Shown: positions 1 through 7,996, counted from the first letter of the stretch. The stretch is 45,012 bases of DNA from Candidatus Woesearchaeota archaeon CG10_big_fil_rev_8_21_14_0_10_37_12 (GCA_002762795.1 PCYA01000012.1:1-45012), one strand, 5' to 3'. Notes: generated from the letters alone by a model not told the origin. Numbers and translations: made by a program.

Positions 1-47
1 TGTGCGCATAATATGCTGAGTTGAGTGGTTATGCGAACTACTTAGAA

Positions 48-1175
48 CTACCCAAACATATTCAAATAATCGGTGCCTTCAAGTTCAACTTCTGCAGCAA
101 CTTTATCAATGCCAGCAAGCAAATCAGCCTCAGAAACATTAGTTCTATCATCACGAATAGCAAAATAACCAGCTTCAGTACAAGAAGCTTTAATCTCAGC
201 ACCACTAAAACCTTCCATCTTCTTCAAAATATTGCTCAAATTAATCTTGCCAAGCCTCATATTCCGCGTATGAATTTTAAAAATATCCTTCCGCGCATCC
301 TCATTAGGCAAATCAACATGAATCAACCTATCAAGACGACCAGGCCTAGTAATAGCAGGATCAAGAATATCTTTCCTATTCGTACAACCAATAATCTTCA
401 CATCACCAAGCGCATCAAAACCATCAACCTCAGCAAGCAACTGCATAAAAGTACGCTGCACTTCACGTTCACCAGAAGTACCAACATCAATTCGCGTAGC
501 AGCAATAGCATCAATCTCATCAATAAAAATAATACTCGGAGACCTATCTCGCGCAAGCTGGAAAATTTCCTTAACAAGCTTTGCACCCTCACCAATAAAC
601 TTCTGCACAAGCTCAGAACCAACAACCTCAATAAAAGTACTATTAGTTGAAGCAGCGACAGCTTTTGCCAACAAAGTTTTCCCAGTACCAGGAGGACCAA
701 ACAACAAAATACCCTTCGGAGGCTCAATACCAATTTTCTTAAACAATTCCGGCTTCAACAACGGAAGCTCAATAACTTCCTTAATCTCACGTTCCTGCAA
801 CGCAAGACCACCAACTTGCGCCCATGAAACAGTCGGCTTTTCAACAATTACAAACTTATCAGCATCAAAACGCTTGCTTCTGTCCATCTTTCTTACCAAC
901 GTAAGATTCTTTTGTTCAGCCAACACAAAATCTCCAGACTCAAGCTTACCACAACCATCAGCAACATCAACTAAAAACTCATTCCCATTCGGCAACTTAA
1001 CTAAAGCAGTATCACCAAAACACTCACGTATTTCACAGGAAATAAGAGGAGTTCTTCTGAACTTCTCAAGTTCTTTCTCCAGATTATCAACACTCTCTCT
1101 TAAAAATCGATTTTCTTCCTCTAAATCACTCACATCAGTCTGAAAGCCAAACGAAAGAGTATCTTTACCAGCCAT
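48..1175 (-). CDS. pan: Proteasome-activating nucleotidase (PAN), AAA+ ATPase
   Basis: Hexameric AAA+ unfoldase that feeds proteins to the archaeal 20S proteasome. An N-terminal coiled coil (about residues 15-45, rich in Leu and Glu) is followed by an OB-like region. The AAA+ domain has Walker A GPPGTGKT near residue 160, Walker B IIFIDEID near 215 and the RPGRLDR arginine-finger region. An upstream ATG at 1184 would add three residues, but the TATA-like box at 1198-1206 lies only 18 bases before it. It lies 27 bases before the ATG at 1175, which fits a leaderless transcript, so I chose 1175. The length of 375 residues is near the family norm. The C-terminus is Met-Phe-Gly rather than a strict hydrophobic-Tyr-X motif. 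No proteasome subunit gene is in the window. Identity is secure; the start is inferred. Confidence 0.95.
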   Translation of the reverse strand: MAGKDTLSFGFQTDVSDLEEENRFLRESVDNLEKELEKFRRTPLISCEIRECFGDTALVKLPNGNEFLVDVADGCGKLESGDFVLAEQKNLTLVRKMDRSKRFDADKFVIVEKPTVSWAQVGGLALQEREIKEVIELPLLKPELFKKIGIEPPKGILLFGPPGTGKTLLAKAVAASTNSTFIEVVGSELVQKFIGEGAKLVKEIFQLARDRSPSIIFIDEIDAIAATRIDVGTSGEREVQRTFMQLLAEVDGFDALGDVKIIGCTNRKDILDPAITRPGRLDRLIHVDLPNEDARKDIFKIHTRNMRLGKINLSNILKKMEGFSGAEIKASCTEAGYFAIRDDRTNVSEADLLAGIDKVAAEVELEGTDYLNMFG

Positions 1176-1197
1176 GAACAACATTCATTAAATAAGG

Positions 1198-1206
1198 TAT
1201 TTAAAT
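1198..1206 (-). promoter_or_regulatory. TATA-like box of pan
   Basis: Minus-strand ATTTAAATA, centred about 27 bases before the ATG at 1175. This is the archaeal spacing for a leaderless mRNA, and it decides between the two possible PAN starts. Confidence 0.5.
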
Positions 1207-2214
1207 CTTTTTATTGATACAAATAAGCTCTTTTGTTGACTTAGTAAGCACCTCTGCCCCCGATTTTGTAATCAATAAATCATCTTCAATACGAATACCA
1301 AACTTGCCAGGCGAATAAGACCCAGGCTCAATAGTCACACACATCCCCTCCTGCAAAATTAACGGAGACCCCTGCACGTCATGCACTTCAACACCTAAGC
1401 TATGTCCAATGCGATGAACAAGCAATGGCAGCTGTTCTTTTGCAAAATCATCAATATCATCAAAATTTTTGCCTACTCTTGCTTGACTGATACACTTAAG
1501 CTGAACATCCAAAACATCAGCATACAATTTTTTTTCTTCTTCACTTGGAAGTCCAACAAAAACAGTACGAGTCATATCAGAACAATAATTATGATAAATA
1601 ACACCAAAATCAACAATTGTAAAACCCTCAAGTTTTTTATTTGTAGGTATATGATGCGGTACTGCAGCATTCTTTCCCGAAGCAACAATAGGAGAAAAAC
1701 TAGGCTCTAAACCCAACTCATTAATTTGATTTTTTATGAAATTTGCAACTTCCAGCTCAGAAGTATCATTTGTCAGCATATCACAAACATTTTTAAATAT
1801 TTGATCAGTCAAGTCACATGCGTTTCGTATCTGTATTATTTCTTCAGAAGTTTTTGTTAAACGCAATCTTGTACAAAACTCATCTATACAAACCACAGAA
1901 CAATTCCAATCTTGCAGTTTTTGCACAATTGAATAAGAGATATTATTAGAAACAACACCGCACTTTTTTCCAGAGACAATACTCTTTAAATCATCCCATA
2001 ACTTTGCTTTCTTAACAAGAACACGCGCAAACTTTTCTAACCTGCCAGCTTCAAAACCAGGAATCAACAATAACGGCAAACTATTTGCAGGTACAATTAA
2101 ACAACCTTTCTCAAACGAAACTCCAGAAAAATATTTTGCATATGCTTCATCTATAAACAACGCAAAATCAATACATTCTCTTTGTAAAAACTTCTGTAAG
2201 TTTGCAAGTTTCAT
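1201..2214 (-). CDS. pepQ: M24 family metallopeptidase (Xaa-Pro dipeptidase/aminopeptidase type)
   Basis: Cytosolic metallopeptidase of the pita-bread fold that removes residues next to proline. The N-terminal creatinase-like domain covers about residues 1-120 and the catalytic domain about 125-337. The metal ligands of the family are visible: Asp in IVDFGV, Asp in CSDMTRT, His in HRIGHSLG, Glu in TIEPGSY and Glu in RIEDDLL. The gene starts inside the stop of tyrS (ATGA at 2211-2214), so the two are cotranscribed and probably translationally coupled. It ends 26 bases before the start of pan, inside the pan promoter. Prolidase and aminopeptidase P cannot be told apart from sequence alone, so the symbol is tentative. 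Confidence 0.85.
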   Translation of the reverse strand: MKLANLQKFLQRECIDFALFIDEAYAKYFSGVSFEKGCLIVPANSLPLLLIPGFEAGRLEKFARVLVKKAKLWDDLKSIVSGKKCGVVSNNISYSIVQKLQDWNCSVVCIDEFCTRLRLTKTSEEIIQIRNACDLTDQIFKNVCDMLTNDTSELEVANFIKNQINELGLEPSFSPIVASGKNAAVPHHIPTNKKLEGFTIVDFGVIYHNYCSDMTRTVFVGLPSEEEKKLYADVLDVQLKCISQARVGKNFDDIDDFAKEQLPLLVHRIGHSLGVEVHDVQGSPLILQEGMCVTIEPGSYSPGKFGIRIEDDLLITKSGAEVLTKSTKELICINKKI

Positions 2215-3239
2215 CGATCCGGATACGCTTCCATAATCAATTTTTCGTGACCTTTAACTCGCTTACGAATTGTTCCCAAAAGAACATTAACTTCTTTTGC
2301 AACAGCTTTTTTCAAATCCTGCGGATGCAATTTCTCAGCAACATAATCCCTCTCTAACTCAACGTAAGATTTATACGCTAAATCCCCCCCGAATTTTTCA
2401 GGACGCTCAACAACAAAAGACAAATCATTATCTTCCTTATGGGGTATTACAACATACTTTACAAATGCCAACACGCCGTTTTTTTCAATCTTTCCAGGCT
2501 CACAAAAAGCATCACCAATTTTCTTATTCACAGTAGGTTCATCATCCAGCAAATCCACTTTTGAACCAGCTTCAGAACTTGACATTTTGCCAGAGGCAGT
2601 CAAACCAGGAACAAGCGGACTAAGAACTTCCACACGCGCTTTATATCCAAGCTTCGGAAGATTCTCTCTATCAAAAACAAAAATCTTCCTCTGATCATTA
2701 CCACCAAACTGCATGTCAGCTTTCAAATACTCTTCATCCAACGCCTGGAAAATAGGATACAACAAACCAGACAACTTCGGACTCTCACCCATCTTCACAA
2801 CTTCTGAAGCAGCCTTTGTACAATCAGCAACACTCACCATTGTAGACATACGTAACACATCAAATACATACTCCTTGCTCAACTGATAATCAGATCCTTT
2901 CACCAACTCCAACTTTTTCAAATCAGCCCCTAATGATTCAAACAGTGCAGGAATAACAATCTTGTAATAATCGTACCTCTTTTCTAATAACTCCCAAGGA
3001 CAATTGTCCAAAGCACCATGAATATCTGCCAACAAAACAATAACTTTACATCCAGCTTTCATAAAATCACACATCTTCTTTACCCACACAAAATAACCAA
3101 TATGTGGAGTGCTGGTAATTGCAGTGCCAAGATAAATCACGGGCTGCTTTTTTGTTTCAAAAAGATTTTTTAATTCTTCCTCTGTGATAATCTCCTGAGT
3201 GTTTCTTTTAATTAATTCCAATTTTTCCTGAACATTCAT
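2211..3239 (-). CDS. tyrS: Tyrosyl-tRNA synthetase, archaeal type
   Basis: Class I aminoacyl-tRNA synthetase that charges tRNA-Tyr. The HIGH-like motif reads STPHIGYF near residue 45 and the KMSSS motif reads SGKMSSSEAG near 215. The segment FGGNDQRKIF is the tyrosine-pocket region, and a short anticodon-binding domain follows. At 342 residues the protein has the compact archaeal/eukaryotic form without the bacterial S4 domain. TrpRS is the main alternative in this subclass, but the GGNDQRK motif and the length favour TyrRS. A TATA-like box lies 27 bases upstream. The 3' end overlaps the peptidase gene by four bases. Confidence 0.93.
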   Translation of the reverse strand: MNVQEKLELIKRNTQEIITEEELKNLFETKKQPVIYLGTAITSTPHIGYFVWVKKMCDFMKAGCKVIVLLADIHGALDNCPWELLEKRYDYYKIVIPALFESLGADLKKLELVKGSDYQLSKEYVFDVLRMSTMVSVADCTKAASEVVKMGESPKLSGLLYPIFQALDEEYLKADMQFGGNDQRKIFVFDRENLPKLGYKARVEVLSPLVPGLTASGKMSSSEAGSKVDLLDDEPTVNKKIGDAFCEPGKIEKNGVLAFVKYVVIPHKEDNDLSFVVERPEKFGGDLAYKSYVELERDYVAEKLHPQDLKKAVAKEVNVLLGTIRKRVKGHEKLIMEAYPDR

Positions 3240-3260
3240 GCATTATTTGAAGAAGAGATG

Positions 3261-3270
3261 CTTTATAAAT
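3261..3270 (-). promoter_or_regulatory. TATA-like box of tyrS
   Basis: Minus-strand ATTTATAAAG centred about 27 bases before the tyrS ATG. It belongs to a divergent promoter region shared with the Cas4-like gene on the other strand. Confidence 0.5.
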
Positions 3271-3292
3271 TTATGCAGAAAATAATTGAAGC

Positions 3293-3310
3293 GTTTGCAA
3301 AAAAGCAAAC
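3293..3310. promoter_or_regulatory. Palindrome in the divergent tyrS / Cas4-like promoter region
   Basis: Six-base arms GTTTGC (3293-3298) and GCAAAC (3305-3310) around an A6 loop. The palindrome touches the 5' edge of the TATA-like box of the Cas4-like gene and lies between the two divergent promoters. Its place fits an operator, but no regulator can be named. The same arm sequence occurs in the structured elements at 5738-5760 and 33455-33477. Confidence 0.35.
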
Positions 3311-3318
3311 TATAAAAA
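3310..3318 (+). promoter_or_regulatory. TATA-like box of the Cas4-like gene
   Basis: CTATAAAAA centred about 27 bases before the ATG at 3341, consistent with a leaderless transcript. Confidence 0.45.
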
Positions 3319-3340
3319 CAAACAATCAACTCAAAACAAA

Positions 3341-4147
3341 ATGGATTCTCTACCAATAACAGCACTCTCACTATGGACATACTGTCCAAAACAATTTTAC
3401 AAAGCATACATTCTAGGTATCAAAGAACCAATCAACAAAGCAATGCTTCTCGGATCAATCAAACACAAAATACACGAGCTAACTGTTGCAGAACAACAAA
3501 ATATAATCTTACAAAACCATTTAGATGATGTTGAAACACTTTTCAAAACAAAATACACAGATATTCTCAGAAAAATAATCATAAAACAAAAATACAGTCT
3601 CAAACAAGTACAATTACCACTAACAGAAGCATTCCAACAAGCATTACCAGTTGCACTACATCAAGCAAGCGACCACGCAGAACAAGTACAACAACACACA
3701 AACAAAGGACTATCTGGTGAACAACTCTGGGAAACCCTAACACCAAAAATAAAAACAGAATATACAATTCGAGGAAAACAAACGCCCCTTCACGGAAGAA
3801 TAGACAAACTTGCCTGCTATCCAGAAAAACTTATTCCCATAGAACTCAAAAGCGGAGAAACGCCAAAAGAAGGAATAAGAGAATACCACAAAATACAAGC
3901 AGCAGCATACGCCTTACTGTTAAACGAACAATTTGGCAATGTAAACCAAGCAATAGTTCATTACATAGACAGCAACACCCAACGAGAAATTAAACTCAAC
4001 CCATACTTAATTGACGAAATAAACCAATTGATAAAAACAATACAAAACACACTTAAAACAAAAGAAACACCAAAAGGGTGCCAACGAGAAACATGCACGG
4101 CTTGCAACCAACAAGTAACGAAAGAAAGAAAAAACAACAACATATAG
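3341..4147 (+). CDS. Cas4-like PD-(D/E)XK nuclease with four-cysteine cluster
   Basis: RecB/Cas4-type nuclease predicted to cut or resect DNA ends. The order of motifs is typical. Cys15 sits in an N-terminal YCPKQFY motif, followed by a conserved His in GSIKHKIHEL and Asp in GRIDKLAC. The E-x-K core is in PIELKSGE, a QxxxY helix is in HKIQAAAYALLL, and three cysteines (247, 252, 255) lie at the C-terminus. Cys15 plus the last three cysteines are the usual ligands of a 4Fe-4S cluster in this family. The 268 residues are slightly more than a typical Cas4. There is no CRISPR array or other cas gene in the window, so it is best read as a stand-alone DNA-repair nuclease. It is followed by the PRC-barrel gene on the same strand. 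Confidence 0.82.
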   Translation: MDSLPITALSLWTYCPKQFYKAYILGIKEPINKAMLLGSIKHKIHELTVAEQQNIILQNHLDDVETLFKTKYTDILRKIIIKQKYSLKQVQLPLTEAFQQALPVALHQASDHAEQVQQHTNKGLSGEQLWETLTPKIKTEYTIRGKQTPLHGRIDKLACYPEKLIPIELKSGETPKEGIREYHKIQAAAYALLLNEQFGNVNQAIVHYIDSNTQREIKLNPYLIDEINQLIKTIQNTLKTKETPKGCQRETCTACNQQVTKERKNNNI

Positions 4148-4170
4148 TTCTTTCTTTCGGCACAGAAAAC

Positions 4171-4180
4171 TTTAAATAGA
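4171..4180 (+). promoter_or_regulatory. TATA-like box of the PRC-barrel gene
   Basis: TTTAAATAGA centred about 26 bases before the ATG at 4201. It shows that this small gene has its own promoter rather than depending on the nuclease gene. Confidence 0.5.
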
Positions 4181-4200
4181 GTCTTCAACTGCAAAACTGC

Positions 4201-4458
4201 ATGGCTGACAGACAATTCTCAAAAGAAGTAATAGGAAAAACAGTTGTAAGCAGAAGCGGCAAACGATTCGGAGAAGTAGGAGATATTATCTTCGAAACAA
4301 AATCAGGAGAACTAATCAACGTCGTCTTAAAAAACCCAACACCATACGCAGAAAAATTAGAATTAGAAAAAGCCAAAACAGGAGAATTGCTCATCCCATT
4401 CAGCGCAGTACTTGCAACAGGAGACTACTTACTTATTTCTGAAGAAGACTTAGTTTAG
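4201..4458 (+). CDS. Small PRC-barrel domain protein
   Basis: An 85-residue protein made of one PRC-barrel: a short N-terminal helix, then beta-strands with the pattern GKTVVSRSGKRFGEVGDI and a C-terminal strand ending in LLIPFSAVLATGDYLLI. Stand-alone PRC-barrels are common in archaea. They are thought to be small adaptor or RNA-associated proteins, and in several archaea they have been linked to division proteins. That link is family knowledge and is not shown here. Its own TATA-like box lies at 4171-4180. The rfcS promoter begins about 35 bases after its stop. Confidence 0.85.
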   Translation: MADRQFSKEVIGKTVVSRSGKRFGEVGDIIFETKSGELINVVLKNPTPYAEKLELEKAKTGELLIPFSAVLATGDYLLISEEDLV

Positions 4459-4493
4459 TTAGAAATTTACTGTGCCCACAGAAACACAACAAA

Positions 4494-4502
4494 TTATTTA
4501 AA
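4494..4502 (+). promoter_or_regulatory. TATA-like box of rfcS
   Basis: TTATTTAAA centred about 27 bases before the ATG at 4525. Confidence 0.5.
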
Positions 4503-4524
4503 GAGCCTCAAAGAATACAACAAC

Positions 4525-5478
4525 ATGTCAGACATAACAACCATATGGACAGAAAAATACAGACCAAAAACATTTGAAGATCTCACAGGCCAAACAGAAA
4601 TCATAAAAAAACTTAAAGCATTCATAGAAAAACAAAACATACCACACTTACTCTTTGCAGGACCAGCAGGCATAGGAAAAAGCACACTTGCTTTGATCAT
4701 CGCACGCACGTTTTTCGGAGAACATTACAGAGAAAACTTCTTAGAACTAAACGCAAGCGATGAAAGAGGAATAGACGTTGTACGAGTAAAAGTCAAAGAT
4801 TTTGCACGAACAAAAGCACTCGGAAACGTACCATTCAAAATCATCTTTCTTGATGAATGCGACGCGCTCACAAAAGAAGCACAACAAGCACTCAGAAGAA
4901 CAATGGAAAACTACACCAGCACGTGCAGGTTTGTACTTGCAGCAAACTACAGCAGCAAAATAATAGACCCAATACAAAGCAGATGCGCAGTCTTCAGATT
5001 CAAACCACTCAGCAACGAACACGTCGAACAACTAATTACAAAAATCGCAACACAAGAAAACTTGTCCATAGGACAAGAAGCAAAAAACGCACTAATAACC
5101 ATTGCAGAAGGAGATTGCAGACGAGTAGTCAATTTATTACAAAGCGGAGCAGCAGCAGGAGAAATAACACCTGACAATGTCTATTCCCTCGCAAGCTATG
5201 CAAAACCAACAGAAATCAAAGAAACACTCAACTTAGCACTAGCAGGAAAATTTGTGGAAAGCAGAGACAAACTCCTAAACATCATGCTAACATATGGACT
5301 GTCTGCAGTTGACATTATCAAACAAATACAGTCAACAATCTGGCAATTAGACATTTCAAACAGAAAAAAAGTACAACTCATAGACAAATGCGGAGAAACA
5401 GAATTCAGAATAGTAGAAGGAAGCGACGAATTTTTGCAATTAGAAGCTCTGTTAGCGCAGTTTATTCTGAATGAGTAA
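4525..5478 (+). CDS. rfcS: Replication factor C small subunit (clamp loader)
   Basis: AAA+ subunit of the clamp loader that opens PCNA and places it on primed DNA. Visible motifs are the N-terminal WTEKYRPKTFEDLTGQ box, Walker A GPAGIGKST near residue 52, Walker B IIFLDECD near 110 (the usual RFC variant of DEAD) and the SRC motif in QSRCAVFRF near 152. A C-terminal helical collar follows. The length of 317 residues is normal for archaeal RfcS. The large subunit gene is not in this window. The structured element at 5477 begins at its stop codon. Confidence 0.96.
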   Translation: MSDITTIWTEKYRPKTFEDLTGQTEIIKKLKAFIEKQNIPHLLFAGPAGIGKSTLALIIARTFFGEHYRENFLELNASDERGIDVVRVKVKDFARTKALGNVPFKIIFLDECDALTKEAQQALRRTMENYTSTCRFVLAANYSSKIIDPIQSRCAVFRFKPLSNEHVEQLITKIATQENLSIGQEAKNALITIAEGDCRRVVNLLQSGAAAGEITPDNVYSLASYAKPTEIKETLNLALAGKFVESRDKLLNIMLTYGLSAVDIIKQIQSTIWQLDISNRKKVQLIDKCGETEFRIVEGSDEFLQLEALLAQFILNE

Positions 5479-5796
5479 AGAGAGGACAGTAGCTCCTCTG
5501 GCTCTCTGTTTTTCGCAAGGTCCTCTCCTTAAACCTCACCTGCACTTCTGAAAGTAGAAAGCCAGATGATTACTTGTGCTTTAATATCGTTTGCGCTACC
5601 GCCCCAAACGCGATGGTTTGTTGTGTTACTTTTTCTCAACGGTTTTTAATGCCACCAAGCCTACTATTGTGACTCCGCTTTGCTACGTCCCAAAATATTA
5701 ATTTCGCTATCGCAAAATCAATACATCCTCAGCAAAAGCAAACATAAAATGACTGTTTGCGTTTTCTATTTTTAGATAAATGGGGTGCTTTAAAGA
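5477..5796 (+). ncRNA. Structured repeat element, copy A (candidate pseudoknotted RNA)
   Basis: About 320 bases that align with 33251-33513 and, for the first part, with 7874-7996. Stem a is GAGAGGA (5480-5486) with TCCTCTC (5521-5527). Stem b is CTGGCT (5498-5503) with AGCCAG (5560-5565). Their order a-b-a'-b' crosses, which makes a pseudoknot. Two further hairpins are kept in copy C: CGTTTG/CAAACG (5588-5610) and GCAAACA/TGTTTGC (5738-5760). A GGGGTG near the 3' end (5782-5787) could pair with the CCCC near 5602. This copy holds roughly 60 extra bases around 5660-5730. There is no convincing ORF. The transcribed strand and any function are unknown; a non-autonomous mobile element is the main alternative. 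Confidence 0.55.
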
Positions 5797-5870
5797 GGGA
5801 GTCTCGCAAAAATGGCCAAGCGCAAGTTCTTCCTATTTATTGAAAATCAGACGAAGAATTTCTACAAAAT
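5797..5870. other. Short gap after copy A, nothing recognised
   Basis: Between the end of the structured element and the stop of the lipoprotein gene. No gene or clear signal is seen. Confidence 0.4.
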
Positions 5871-6803
5871 TTATTCTCCAGAATTCTGAACTCTGAGCGT
5901 TGTCTGGGTAATCTGATTATAATCATAACCAACCTCAACACCAACAATCTGCTCAAAATCAGTACCAGTGTTCACATCCTGAGAACAAGTAATTGTTTTC
6001 TGACCATTATACAAAGTAACCTCCCCTTCAACACCTTCTGTTGTTTGCGACAAACCAGTACACTGCAAGCCAGGCAAAGAAGTAACAACACGAACACGCG
6101 CTTTATTCTCAAACGCACGAGAACTTGTATCACAACCAGAACCAACCTGATACAAAGAACCATCACCAACATTCACAACATCAAAAGAAAAACCAACCTT
6201 ATTTCTACCCCTTGATGCTTCCTGGAAATTTCTAACCTGAACAGGAGAACCGCTGTTAAACACAGACTTTGACTCAGTAACTTCGCAAAGACTTTGCCTT
6301 GTTGACAACACATTCTCCCTAATACACAACTTGCTTACTGCACGGCTGGCATACGCATAACACAATTCAGCACGCAACGGGAACTCTGCAACAGCACCAG
6401 CAATCCTCGATGCGTGATTCAAACCAGAAAACTCAACAAACACTGGTGGGCCAGGAATAATATTTCCAGAAGGCTCTTTACGCGTTTCCAGCACATCATC
6501 AAGAACAGGAGAGATAAGCAACTGAGCTTCTGTTCTGCCAAACTGTGCAGGATTAAAACCAGATAAGCGCACTTTAACCCTACTTTTCTCAACTAAAGTT
6601 TCACCTTTGTTTTCTAAACGCACAACAACACTAAACGGATCAGTACCACCATCAAAAACCTCAGAACGAAAATCCTGAAAATTCATTATGATTCCCTGCG
6701 AACCACCAACAAAAGGATTACTCACTGTTGTAACATCTCCATCCTGCCCTTCGCAAGCTAACAAAAACAAAACCATTATTGTCAAAATAATTATTTTTTT
6801 CAT
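5871..6803 (-). CDS. Envelope lipoprotein, paralog 1
   Basis: A 310-residue predicted lipoprotein. A short hydrophobic signal ends in a lipobox with LLAC (Cys17 as the lipidated residue), followed by a polar linker and a beta-rich extracellular region. It shares with the two other lipoproteins of the block (6800-7831 and 12165-13115) the order of an LSGF-like motif, a CYAYxx segment, a Cys-containing segment before a PVxVxxxE/Q strand, and a final tyrosine-rich strand (VGYDYN here). It starts inside the stop of the upstream lipoprotein gene (ATGA at 6800-6803), so the pair form one operon. No enzyme motif is seen; a surface or binding role is likely. The specific function is unknown. Confidence 0.75.
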   Translation of the reverse strand: MKKIIILTIMVLFLLACEGQDGDVTTVSNPFVGGSQGIIMNFQDFRSEVFDGGTDPFSVVVRLENKGETLVEKSRVKVRLSGFNPAQFGRTEAQLLISPVLDDVLETRKEPSGNIIPGPPVFVEFSGLNHASRIAGAVAEFPLRAELCYAYASRAVSKLCIRENVLSTRQSLCEVTESKSVFNSGSPVQVRNFQEASRGRNKVGFSFDVVNVGDGSLYQVGSGCDTSSRAFENKARVRVVTSLPGLQCTGLSQTTEGVEGEVTLYNGQKTITCSQDVNTGTDFEQIVGVEVGYDYNQITQTTLRVQNSGE

Positions 6804-7831
6804 CTTCCAGTAGGACGAATTTCAATAGGTGTTGAAACAGACGTTCTATAACCATAATCAAGCACAACACTCAAAGGAGTAACAAACGTTGAATCCCCTT
6901 GAACACCAAGTGCAGCATGTTTTACTTCGCAATACAGCACTCCTTGCCCGTTTACTAACCGTAAATAATAATCTCCCTGATTCTCTCTATCCTGTAACAA
7001 CGGACGACACGCCTGGCTTGTTCCGGGTGCAAGGTCCAAAGCAATTCCAGAAACTTTCACTTCACTTATCTTCACATAATCAACTTCATCAAAACGCAAA
7101 CCGCCCTGATACGGACTACACTTATCAATTCTTGGTAACAGCTGAGGATTTTGATCATTACTACTTCCCAGCACAGGACCCTGACCAAGTTTAAACACAT
7201 CGCCAGATCCAACATTTGAAACACGAATTTGCAACCTTGTGAAATCAGGTGTAGGCTCAACATCAATACTTGTTACTGCAACAGGAGCGCCCTGACTCCC
7301 AAGACTAATCGGAGCAGGTGTACACACTCTTGTACGACGAGTAGCACTAAACGGAGAAGGATCAACACAGAAATTTGCAGTAGCAACTGTTTGATATGCA
7401 TAACAAGCAGTAGCAAGAACATTTGTTGCGTATTTATCAACACCAAACCCTCTCAAATCAATTCTGCCAGTAAACGTTATAGTATCAATACCGCCTTGAG
7501 TAATAAAAGGACCTCTACCACTCAACTGCGGCAATTGTTGATCGCGAGGTGTAGCATCATCTAATTTTATTATCTTATCATCAAAACCAGAAAGATGAAT
7601 ATTGCCACTATTTGGATCAACTGTATGTGTTCCCCTATTCTGCACTTCAACTAACGCAACAAACTCCTGATTATCAAACAATCTCGGAGACGGAGCACCA
7701 GGAGCAAACTGAATAAACAAACCTTCAGTACCAAAACGAAAATCCTGCACAACAGGTTCATCAGAATTAGTGGACGGCTGGCACGCTAACAAGACTGTAA
7801 ATAGCAAAACAACCATCACACTCTTTTTCAT
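6800..7831 (-). CDS. Envelope lipoprotein, paralog 2
   Basis: A 343-residue predicted lipoprotein with signal and lipobox ending in LLAC (Cys17). The mature part begins with a polar Ser/Thr/Asn linker and is beta-rich. Motifs shared with the paralogs include FGTEGLFIQF near the start, NIHLSGFDD, ACYAYQT, a VCTPAPISLGSQGAPVAV segment and a final strand VVLDYGYRTS. The repeated pattern of a beta-sandwich with an NRGT-like turn resembles CARDB or Ig-like surface domains, but I cannot assign it firmly. It is the first gene of a two-gene operon and has a TATA-like box 25 bases upstream. Confidence 0.75.
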   Translation of the reverse strand: MKKSVMVVLLFTVLLACQPSTNSDEPVVQDFRFGTEGLFIQFAPGAPSPRLFDNQEFVALVEVQNRGTHTVDPNSGNIHLSGFDDKIIKLDDATPRDQQLPQLSGRGPFITQGGIDTITFTGRIDLRGFGVDKYATNVLATACYAYQTVATANFCVDPSPFSATRRTRVCTPAPISLGSQGAPVAVTSIDVEPTPDFTRLQIRVSNVGSGDVFKLGQGPVLGSSNDQNPQLLPRIDKCSPYQGGLRFDEVDYVKISEVKVSGIALDLAPGTSQACRPLLQDRENQGDYYLRLVNGQGVLYCEVKHAALGVQGDSTFVTPLSVVLDYGYRTSVSTPIEIRPTGR

Positions 7832-7850
7832 ACAACCAATTAACTAATAT

Positions 7851-7861
7851 GCTTTTAAATA
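7851..7861 (-). promoter_or_regulatory. TATA-like box of the lipoprotein pair
   Basis: Minus-strand TATTTAAAAGC centred about 25 bases before the ATG at 7831. It directly abuts the half copy of the structured element on the other strand. Confidence 0.45.
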
Positions 7862-7873
7862 CTTTGTGTTTTT

Positions 7874-7996
7874 AAAGAGAGGAGAGAAGCTTCTCTGGCT
7901 TGCAATCTGTCAATGCTGTCCTCTCCTTAAACTACACCTGCAATTCTAAAAAAGGAAAGCCAGATGATTAGCTTACGCTTTGATGTTGTTTGCTTG
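7874..7996 (+). ncRNA. Structured repeat element, copy B (5' half only)
   Basis: Keeps both crossing stems of copies A and C: GAGAGGA 7877-7883 with TCCTCTC 7919-7925, and CTGGCT 7895-7900 with AGCCAG 7958-7963. The spacers are 11, 18 and 32 bases, against 11, 17 and 32 in A and C. Similarity fades after GTTTGC at 7988, where the stop codon (7997-7999) of the minus-strand gene begins. The 3' hairpins of the full copies are absent. It lies antisense to the upstream region of the lipoprotein operon. Confidence 0.5.

Noticed and set aside
21-650. Plus-strand open frame of 209 codons opposite PAN
   Set aside because: It is antisense to the clearly conserved PAN gene and is made of Ile/Asn/Thr/Ser-rich sequence created by the complementary strand. 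No family features.
3341-4147. Cas4-like gene as part of a CRISPR-Cas system
   Set aside because: No repeat-spacer array and no cas1, cas2 or effector gene is in the window. Stand-alone members of this family are common in archaea.
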